NCBI GenBank assembly: GCA_031177735.1
Contig: JAPSKJ010000152.1
Location: forward strand, 1-5,783
Direction: 5' to 3'
From: Nocardioides sp.
Lineage (GTDB): Bacteria; Actinomycetota; Actinomycetes; Propionibacteriales; Nocardioidaceae
DNA length: 5,783 nucleotides
Shown: in pieces, positions 1-4,395 of the stretch
Layout of the letters: each line of letters begins with the position of its first letter
Numbering within the stretch: position 1 is the first letter of the stretch
Made by a program: the position numbers and the translations under genes
The notes under the pieces: generated by a model
What the model saw: the letters and a program-made list of their open reading frames with translations, nothing else
Databases searched by the model: none
Told to the model about the DNA's origin: nothing

Positions 1-1010
1 CGCACGACCAGCTCGGTGGGCATCCGCACGTGGCGGTCGACCCGGGTGCCCGAGAGCAGCTCGAGCAGGATGCCGAGCGCGGCGGCGCCCATGTCGTGCA
101 GCGGCTGCGCGACGGTGGTGAGCGGCGGGGTGCACTCGACCGACTCGGGGATGTTGTCGAAGCCGACGACGGAGAGGTCCTCGGGCACGCGCAGACCCCG
201 CTCACCGGCGATCTCGATGAGCTTGATCGCGCTCAGGTCGTTGGCGGCGAAGACGGCGGTCGGCCGCCGGTCGGTCGGCAGCGCGAGCAGCTCACGGGCG
301 GGGGTCTCGGTCAGCTCGGGGTGGTAGCCCGCGACCTTCATCAGGTCGGGGTCGGGGGAGAGGCCGGCAGCCGCGAGCGCCTCGCGGAAGCCCTGCTCGC
401 GAAGCTGCGCGGACCGCAGGTCGGGGCGTCCGCCGAGGAAGCCGATCCGCCGGTGGCCGAGGGAGACCAGGTGCTCCACCGCTGACCGGGCGCCCGGCAC
501 GTTGTCGGCGTCGACGGTGGGTGGGCCGTCGGGACCGGTGTGGGGGTCGATGGCGACCACGGGGATGTCCACCTGGTCGGTGATCACCATCGAGGGCGTC
601 ACCACGATCGCGCCGTCGATCAGGGTGCGACCCAGCCGGGAGAGTGACCGGCGCTCCCAGCCGCTGCGGTTGTGCACGTCGGTGCTTCCCGCGTGCGCCA
701 GCAGCTCGTAGCCCGTGCCGGCCAGGGAGGCCGAGATGCCCTTGAGCAGCTCGGCGGAGTAGGGCTCGAACTCGGCGACCAGGACGCCGATGATGCCGGT
801 GCTCTTGCGACGCAGGCTCGTGGCCACCAGCGACGACTCGTAGCCCAGGTCGTCGATGACGGCCAGCACGCGCTCCATGGTCTGGGCCGCCACGCCGTAG
901 CGGCCGTTGAGGACCTTGGAGACGGTGGCCACCGAGACGCCGGCCGCCCGGGCCACGTCACTGATGGTGGTCCGACCGGGTCGGCGGCGGGACTCCTCGG
1001 CGGTGCTCAC
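1..1010 (-). CDS. LacI/GalR-family transcriptional repressor, C-terminus cut by window edge
   Basis: The minus strand is open from a GTG at 1010 to the window edge, giving 336 residues (MSTAEESRRRPGRTTISDVA...). Family members run about 330-350 residues, so only a short C-terminal tail after PTELVV should be missing. Residues 14-36 form the LacI helix-turn-helix (TTISDVARAAGVSVATVSKV then LNG). The hinge-helix segment ATSLRRKSTG ends near residue 72; its Leu66 sits where LacI inserts a leucine into the central CpG of the operator. The rest is a periplasmic-binding-like sensor domain, with typical stretches such as IIGVLVAEF, HLVSLGHRRIGFLGG, AVFAANDLSAI, VPEDLSVVGFDNI and PPLTTVAQP. The gene is divergent from the sugar uptake operon and faces an operator-like palindrome, so it is inferred to be the local repressor, released by an imported sugar. 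No Shine-Dalgarno precedes the GTG and a -10-like box lies 7 nt upstream, which suggests leaderless translation. The family call is firm; the ligand is not readable from the sequence. Confidence 0.95.
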   Translation of the reverse strand, partial: MSTAEESRRRPGRTTISDVARAAGVSVATVSKVLNGRYGVAAQTMERVLAVIDDLGYESSLVATSLRRKSTGIIGVLVAEFEPYSAELLKGISASLAGTGYELLAHAGSTDVHNRSGWERRSLSRLGRTLIDGAIVVTPSMVITDQVDIPVVAIDPHTGPDGPPTVDADNVPGARSAVEHLVSLGHRRIGFLGGRPDLRSAQLREQGFREALAAAGLSPDPDLMKVAGYHPELTETPARELLALPTDRRPTAVFAANDLSAIKLIEIAGERGLRVPEDLSVVGFDNIPESVECTPPLTTVAQPLHDMGAAALGILLELLSGTRVDRHVRMPTELVV

Positions 1011-1017
1011 GAGGGTG

Positions 1018-1023
1018 ACAGTA
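1018..1023 (-). promoter_or_regulatory. Putative -10 box for a leaderless repressor transcript
   Basis: Read on the minus strand, 1023 to 1018 is TACTGT, which fits the actinobacterial TANNNT -10 pattern. Seven bases separate it from the GTG at 1010, so transcription would begin on or one base before the start codon. No purine-rich ribosome-binding site is present between them. An overlapping alternative, GATACT at 1025-1020, would start about 3 nt further upstream. No good -35 is visible at 17-18 bp spacing (GCGTCA or TGCGTC), so support is partial. Confidence 0.4.
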
Positions 1024-1040
1024 TCGGACGCCACCCAGGA

Positions 1041-1056
1041 CGTGACGCAGGTTACG
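1041..1056. promoter_or_regulatory. Weak inverted repeat beside the operator, possible second protein site
   Basis: The arms CGTGAC (1041-1046) and GTTACG (1051-1056) are inverted with five of six positions matching, separated by 4 bases. The repeat lies between the main operator-like palindrome and the presumed repressor -10, over the expected repressor -35. It could be an auxiliary operator or a site for another regulator. A 6-bp arm with one mismatch can also arise by chance. Confidence 0.25.
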
Positions 1057-1057
1057 A

Positions 1058-1077
1058 AATCGTTGTCGATAACGATT
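1058..1077. promoter_or_regulatory. LacI-type operator palindrome
   Basis: The 20-bp AATCGTTGTCGATAACGATT is nearly self-complementary: 18 of 20 positions agree with its own reverse complement. The exceptions are the symmetric pair at 1065 and 1070. It is centred on a CpG, the usual arrangement for LacI/GalR-family operators. It is distinctly A/T-richer than the surrounding DNA. It lies in the divergent region between the LacI-family gene and the transporter operon, and its right end overlaps the -35 hexamer at 1076-1081. A bound repressor would block RNA polymerase on the operon promoter and could also affect its own leftward promoter. That the neighbouring repressor binds here is inference from position and symmetry. 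Confidence 0.75.
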
Positions 1078-1105
1078 GACACAACCCCGTTCCGCTTGCC
1101 ATCGT
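1076..1105 (+). promoter_or_regulatory. Putative sigma70-type promoter of the sugar uptake operon
   Basis: A perfect consensus -35, TTGACA, lies at 1076-1081. The best -10 candidate is CATCGT at 1100-1105, with an 18-bp spacer; it keeps the A at position 2 and T at position 6 of TANNNT but is otherwise weak. Transcription would begin near 1112 and leave a leader of about 47 nt before the ATG at 1159. The -35 overlaps the operator palindrome, consistent with repression by steric exclusion. Confidence 0.5.
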
Positions 1106-1148
1106 TCCCGTCGACGTGGTCCGCGTCACAACCCACAAGCTGACAAAT

Positions 1149-1152
1149 GAGG
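1149..1152 (+). promoter_or_regulatory. Ribosome-binding site that decides the binding-protein start
   Basis: GAGG lies 6 nt before the ATG at 1159. The ATG at 1147, four codons upstream in the same frame, has no purine-rich stretch before it (the preceding bases are CAAGCTGACAA). This favours 1159. Confidence 0.6.
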
Positions 1153-1158
1153 TCCAGG

Positions 1159-2457
1159 ATGTCGAGGAAGACACGAGGCCGGATGGCTCTCGCGGCGCTC
1201 AGCGCCGGGGTGTTGCTCGCCACTGCGGCGTGCGGCGGCGACGACTCGAGCGACGAGTCCGCCGACGGCAGCACCACCATCACGTGGTGGCACAACTCCA
1301 ACAACGAGCCGGGCAAGGGCTACTACGAGAAGGTCGCGGCCGACTTCGAGGCCGAGCACCCCGGCGTCAACATCGAGATCAGCGCGATGGCCCACGAGGA
1401 CATGCTGACCAAGCTCGATGCCGGCTTCCAGAGCGGTGACGCTCCGGACGTCTACATGGAGCGCGGTGGCGGCGAGCTCGCCGACCACGTCGAGGCGGGC
1501 CTGACCCGCGACCTCACCGAGGACGCGGCCGACGAGATCGCGAAGATCGGCGGGTCGGTGGCCGGCTGGCAGGTCGACGACCGGACCTACGCACTGCCGT
1601 TCTCGGTGGGCGTGGTCGGGTTCTGGTACAACAAGTCGCTCTTCGAGCAGGCCGGTGTGACCGCCCCGCCGACCACGCTGGAGGAGTTCCTGGGCGTCAT
1701 CGACCAGCTGAAGGCGGCCGGCATCGACCCGATCTCCGTCGGCGCCGGCGACAAGTGGCCTGCGGCGCACTACTGGTACTACACCGCTCTGCGCGCCTGC
1801 GAGCAGAGCGTCCTGCAGGACGCCGTGCAGAGCCTGGACTTCTCGGACCCGTGCTTCGTCCAGGCCGGTGAGGCCGTCGAGCAGATCATCGACGCGGAGC
1901 CGTTCAACCCCGGCTTCCTCTCCACGCCCGCCCAGACCGGTCCCACCTCCGCCTCCGGCCTGCTCGCGACCGGCAAGGTCGCCATGGAGCTCGCCGGCCA
2001 CTGGGAGCCCGGCGTGATGCAGGGCCTCACCGAGGACGGACAGGGCCTGGGCGAGAACACCGCCTGGTTCCCCTTCCCGGCGCTGCCCGACGGCGCCGGC
2101 GACCCCACCGCGCAGCTCGGCGGCGGGGACGCGTGGGCGGTGTCCGAGGAGGCCCCCGACGAGGCGGTCGAGTTCGTCAAGTACCTGCTCTCCGACGAGG
2201 TGCAGACCGGCTTCGCCGAGAACGACATGGGCCTGCCGACCAACCCGGCCGCGACCGGCGGGGTCTCCGACCCGGCGCTGGCCGAGCTCCTCACGGTCCG
2301 CGACAGCTCGCCCTTCATCCAGCTCTACTTCGACACCGCCTTCGGTGAGTCGGTCGGTGGGGCGATGAACGACGAGATCGCCCTGATGTTCGCCGGTGAG
2401 GCGACGCCGCAGGACGTCGTCGAGGCCGTCCAGAAGGCCGCCGAAGAGGAGCAGTGA
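1159..2457 (+). CDS. Sugar ABC transporter substrate-binding lipoprotein (CUT1 family)
   Basis: This 432-residue protein should be the extracellular receptor that captures an oligosaccharide and delivers it to the permeases encoded next. The N-terminus has a basic segment (MSRKTRGR), a hydrophobic core (residues 9-23) and a lipobox-like TAAC, predicting lipid attachment at Cys25 after signal peptidase II cleavage. The mature protein begins with an acidic Asp/Ser linker, then TITWWHN (Trp43, Trp44), the usual first strand of CUT1 binding proteins. Other family hallmarks are the ADFEAEHPGV stretch, GDAPDVYMERGGGEL, ALPFSVGVVGFWYNKSLFEQ (about 144-163), GHWEPG (Trp282) and GGGDAWAVSEEAPDEAVEF (Trp326). 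Trp residues in such proteins often stack on sugar rings, but which ones do so here is unknown. Cys214 and Cys232 are the only mature cysteines besides the lipid anchor and could form a disulfide. The start at 1159 is chosen over 1147 for its GAGG. Gene order suggests xylobiose or a similar beta-linked disaccharide; the sequence alone does not settle this. A counterpart in Streptomyces would be BxlE. Confidence 0.93.
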   Translation: MSRKTRGRMALAALSAGVLLATAACGGDDSSDESADGSTTITWWHNSNNEPGKGYYEKVAADFEAEHPGVNIEISAMAHEDMLTKLDAGFQSGDAPDVYMERGGGELADHVEAGLTRDLTEDAADEIAKIGGSVAGWQVDDRTYALPFSVGVVGFWYNKSLFEQAGVTAPPTTLEEFLGVIDQLKAAGIDPISVGAGDKWPAAHYWYYTALRACEQSVLQDAVQSLDFSDPCFVQAGEAVEQIIDAEPFNPGFLSTPAQTGPTSASGLLATGKVAMELAGHWEPGVMQGLTEDGQGLGENTAWFPFPALPDGAGDPTAQLGGGDAWAVSEEAPDEAVEFVKYLLSDEVQTGFAENDMGLPTNPAATGGVSDPALAELLTVRDSSPFIQLYFDTAFGESVGGAMNDEIALMFAGEATPQDVVEAVQKAAEEEQ

Positions 2458-2464
2458 TCCACTC

Positions 2465-3493
2465 GTGGCACATGAAGTGACCGACCCCGCCCCTGCGGCG
2501 GTGTCCGGCCACGACGCCCCGGCTGCCCGGCGTGCGATCGCACGCCGGGCAGCCCGGCGGTCGGGGGCGCCGGGCGGCAGGCGGTCCGATGCCTGGCGCA
2601 AGCGCCTGGAGATCGCCCTGTTCGTGGCGCCGGCGCTCGCCCTCATCGCGCTCTTCGTCGCCTGGCCGGTGGCCTCGGCGGTGCGGTTCTCGGTCTACCG
2701 CTGGAAGGGCTTCGGTCCGCTGGAGGACTTCGTCGGCTTCGACAACTACGTCAGCGTGCTGACCGACGACGTCTTCCAGGGCGCGGTCGGGCACAACTTC
2801 ATCATCGTCTTCGGCTCGATCCTGCTCCAGCTGCCGCTGGGCCTGGGGATCGCGCTCCTGCTCAACCGGGACATGTGGGGACGCGGGCTGCTGCGCACCA
2901 TCATCTTCGTCCCCTACGTGCTGGCCGAGGTCATCGCCGGCGTGGTGTGGTTCCAGCTGCTCCAGCCGCAGTACGGCATGGTCGACGCGATCATGTCGGG
3001 CATCGGACTCGACCCGCCGGCCCAGGGCTGGCTGGGTACGCCCGACCACGCACTGTGGGTGGTCCTGCTCGTGCTCACCTGGAAGTACCTCGGCCTGGCC
3101 GTGATCCTCTTCCTCGCCGGTCTCCAAGGGGTGCCGGAGGAGCTCTACGAGTCCGCGCAGCTCGACGGTGCCAGCTGGTGGCAGGTGCAGCGCTCGATCA
3201 CGATCCCGCTCCTGGGGCCCACCATCCGCACCTGGTGCTTCCTGTCGATGATCGGCTCCCTCCAGCTCTTCGACATGGTCTGGATCCTCACCGGCGGTGG
3301 CCCCGCCAACGCGACCACCACGATGGCCACCTTCCTGGTCAACCAGGGCACCGACCGGCAGAACTACGGCATCGCCGGCGCCGCCTCGGTGATTCTCTTC
3401 GTCATCTCCTTCGCGATGGCGGTCGCCTACCAGTTCTTCATCCTCCGTCGCGACACGATGACGGAGCGGCGCACGAGAAAGGCCGCGGCATGA
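2465..3493 (+). CDS. Sugar ABC transporter permease, MalF/UgpA-like (CUT1)
   Basis: This is one of two membrane subunits forming the translocation pore of the importer. From GTG 2465 it has 342 residues. An unusual Arg/Ala-rich cytosolic tail (AARRAIARRAARR, about 20-32) comes before six membrane segments at roughly 50-74, 112-135, 146-166, 197-220, 257-276 and 302-328. The cytoplasmic EAA loop that docks on the ATPase is ESAQLDG (Glu229, Ala231, Gly235) followed by ITIPLL. LTGGGPANATTTMATFL after the fifth segment is typical of this subunit. Start: GTG 2465 leaves 7 nt after the binding-protein stop. GAGGAG at 2446-2451 is 13 nt away, which is long, so coupled translation is likely. GTG 2477 and GTG 2501 are in-frame alternatives. 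No in-frame ATG or GTG lies between the palindrome at 2521-2554 and the first membrane segment, so that palindrome must be translated. Function call firm, exact start uncertain. Streptomyces counterpart: BxlF. Confidence 0.93.
   Translation: MAHEVTDPAPAAVSGHDAPAARRAIARRAARRSGAPGGRRSDAWRKRLEIALFVAPALALIALFVAWPVASAVRFSVYRWKGFGPLEDFVGFDNYVSVLTDDVFQGAVGHNFIIVFGSILLQLPLGLGIALLLNRDMWGRGLLRTIIFVPYVLAEVIAGVVWFQLLQPQYGMVDAIMSGIGLDPPAQGWLGTPDHALWVVLLVLTWKYLGLAVILFLAGLQGVPEELYESAQLDGASWWQVQRSITIPLLGPTIRTWCFLSMIGSLQLFDMVWILTGGGPANATTTMATFLVNQGTDRQNYGIAGAASVILFVISFAMAVAYQFFILRRDTMTERRTRKAAA
2521..2554. repeat. Perfect 34-bp palindrome inside the permease N-terminal coding region
   Basis: The left arm GGCTGCCCGGCGTGCGA (2521-2537) is exactly reverse-complementary to 2538-2554, with no mismatch and no required spacer. 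The flanking pair 2520/2555 (C and C) ends the symmetry. As RNA it would fold into a 15-bp, mostly G-C stem closed by a GAUC tetraloop. No T-run follows, so it is not a canonical intrinsic terminator. It lies 64 nt after the binding-protein stop and within the first 30 codons of the permease, coding for part of the Arg/Ala-rich tail. Possible roles are protecting the 3' end of the binding-protein mRNA, slowing translation or transcription into the permease genes, or a DNA-level protein site. These roles are inference. Confidence 0.9.
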
Positions 3494-4329
3494 CGCGCAG
3501 TCGCACGAAGGGGTACGGCGGCGGCAACCCACTCGTCTACCTGATCGCACTCATCGTGGTCGCCCTCACCGTGGGGCCGGTGCTCTACGGCGCCCTCGGC
3601 GGCTTCCGCACCAACGCCCAGCTCGCCGCCGACCCGACCGGCCTGCCGGACCCGTGGGTGCTCGACAACTACACCGGCGTGCTCACCAACGAGGCGTTCT
3701 GGCGCTACGCGCTCAACTCGACCGTCATCGCGGTGATCACCACCGGCGTCACCGTGATCTTCGGCGTGATGGCGGCCTACCCGCTGGCCCGCTACGAGTT
3801 CCGCGGCCGTGAGGCCCTGTTCATGGTCTTCGTCCTCGGCCTGCTGTTCCCGGCCGCGGTCGCGATCATCCCGCTGTTCATCCTCATCACCCGCGACCTC
3901 AGCATGGCCAACACCTGGTGGGGGGTCGCGCTGCCGCAGGCGGCCTTCGCGCTGCCGATGACGGTGGTCATCCTGCGCCCGTTCCTGATGGCGCTGCCCA
4001 AGGAGATCGAGGAGGCCGCGATGATCGACGGGTCGTCGAGGATCGGGGTCTTCTGGCGGATCCTGCTGCCGCTGTGCGTGCCGGGCCTCATCACCGTGGG
4101 CGTGCTCGCCTTCATCGGCTCGTGGAACGCCTACCTGCTGCCGCTGCTCCTCCTGCAGGGCGAGATGCGGACGCTGCCGCTCGGCGTGGCCGACTACTCC
4201 ACCGAGTACTCCGCCGACACCGCGGGCGTCCTGGCGTTCACCACCATCGCGATGATCCCGGCGCTGGTGCTGTTCCTCGCCCTGCAGAAGCGCATCGTCA
4301 GCGGGCTCCAGGGCGCCGTGAAGGGCTGA
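3490..4329 (+). CDS. Sugar ABC transporter permease, MalG/UgpE-like (CUT1)
   Basis: This is the second membrane subunit of the importer, 279 residues, the usual length for MalG-type permeases. A short basic N-terminus (MTRSRTKGYGGGN) is followed by six predicted membrane segments at about 16-38, 76-100, 109-135, 143-167, 199-221 and 245-272. The EAA loop is canonical: EIEEAAMIDGSSRIGVFWRI then LLPL, with Glu175, Ala176, Ala177 and Gly181. GSWNAYLLPLLLL and the C-terminal LFLALQKRIVSGLQGAVKG are typical of the G-type subunit, which ends in a cytosolic tail near the ATPase. The ATG at 3490 overlaps the previous gene's TGA in ATGA, and AAAGG sits 7 nt upstream, so the two permeases are almost certainly translationally coupled and made in equal amounts. 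The in-frame region upstream of 3490 is only an overlap with the first permease in another frame. Streptomyces counterpart: BxlG. Confidence 0.95.
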   Translation: MTRSRTKGYGGGNPLVYLIALIVVALTVGPVLYGALGGFRTNAQLAADPTGLPDPWVLDNYTGVLTNEAFWRYALNSTVIAVITTGVTVIFGVMAAYPLARYEFRGREALFMVFVLGLLFPAAVAIIPLFILITRDLSMANTWWGVALPQAAFALPMTVVILRPFLMALPKEIEEAAMIDGSSRIGVFWRILLPLCVPGLITVGVLAFIGSWNAYLLPLLLLQGEMRTLPLGVADYSTEYSADTAGVLAFTTIAMIPALVLFLALQKRIVSGLQGAVKG

Positions 4330-4337
4330 GCCCACGT

Positions 4338-4360
4338 AGCTCCCGGCCGCCCGGCCTGCT
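4338..4360 (+). other. Short GC-rich inverted repeat between permease and glycosidase genes
   Basis: The 66-nt gap between the second permease and the glycosidase contains GGCC-GCCC-GGCC flanked by AGC and GCT, which could fold as an imperfect hairpin. There is no T-run, so it is not a convincing terminator. It may modestly separate expression of the transporter from the enzyme. No promoter-like pair was found in the gap, so the glycosidase is probably in the same operon. Confidence 0.25.
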
Positions 4361-4395
4361 CCCGCACCACCAATCCCGAAAGGCAAGTACGCGAC

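Noticed and set aside
30..485. Plus-strand open frames across positions 16-1079
   Set aside because: They oppose the LacI-family gene, whose helix-turn-helix and sensor-domain motifs are unmistakable on the minus strand.
1113..1127. GACG...CGTC inverted repeat in the operon leader
   Set aside because: Four-base arms with a 7-base gap are expected by chance in GC-rich DNA.
2472..2480. Two-codon mini-frame ATGAAGTGA overlapping the possible GTG at 2477
   Set aside because: It has no ribosome-binding site at normal spacing and is too short to support without ribosome profiling.
2534..2541. GCGATCGC at the palindrome centre as a cyanobacterial HIP1-type repeat
   Set aside because: HIP1 is a feature of cyanobacterial genomes. 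This window is actinobacterial in character, and the octamer occurs here only as the core of the palindrome.
2521..2554. Intrinsic terminator reading of the palindrome
   Set aside because: No T-run follows the stem, it lies inside coding sequence, and termination there would remove both permeases from the transcript. Partial attenuation remains possible.
1126..2646. 506-codon open frame on the minus strand (and 2315-3550, minus)
   Set aside because: Antisense to the binding-protein and first permease genes, with no family motif and the same biased composition; shadow frames.
2875..3489. Upstream extension of the second permease frame to an ATG at 2875
   Set aside because: This part lies inside the first permease gene in another frame and reads as an Arg/Pro/His-rich shadow. 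The ATG at 3490 has AAAGG at good spacing and the ATGA overlap typical of coupled permeases.
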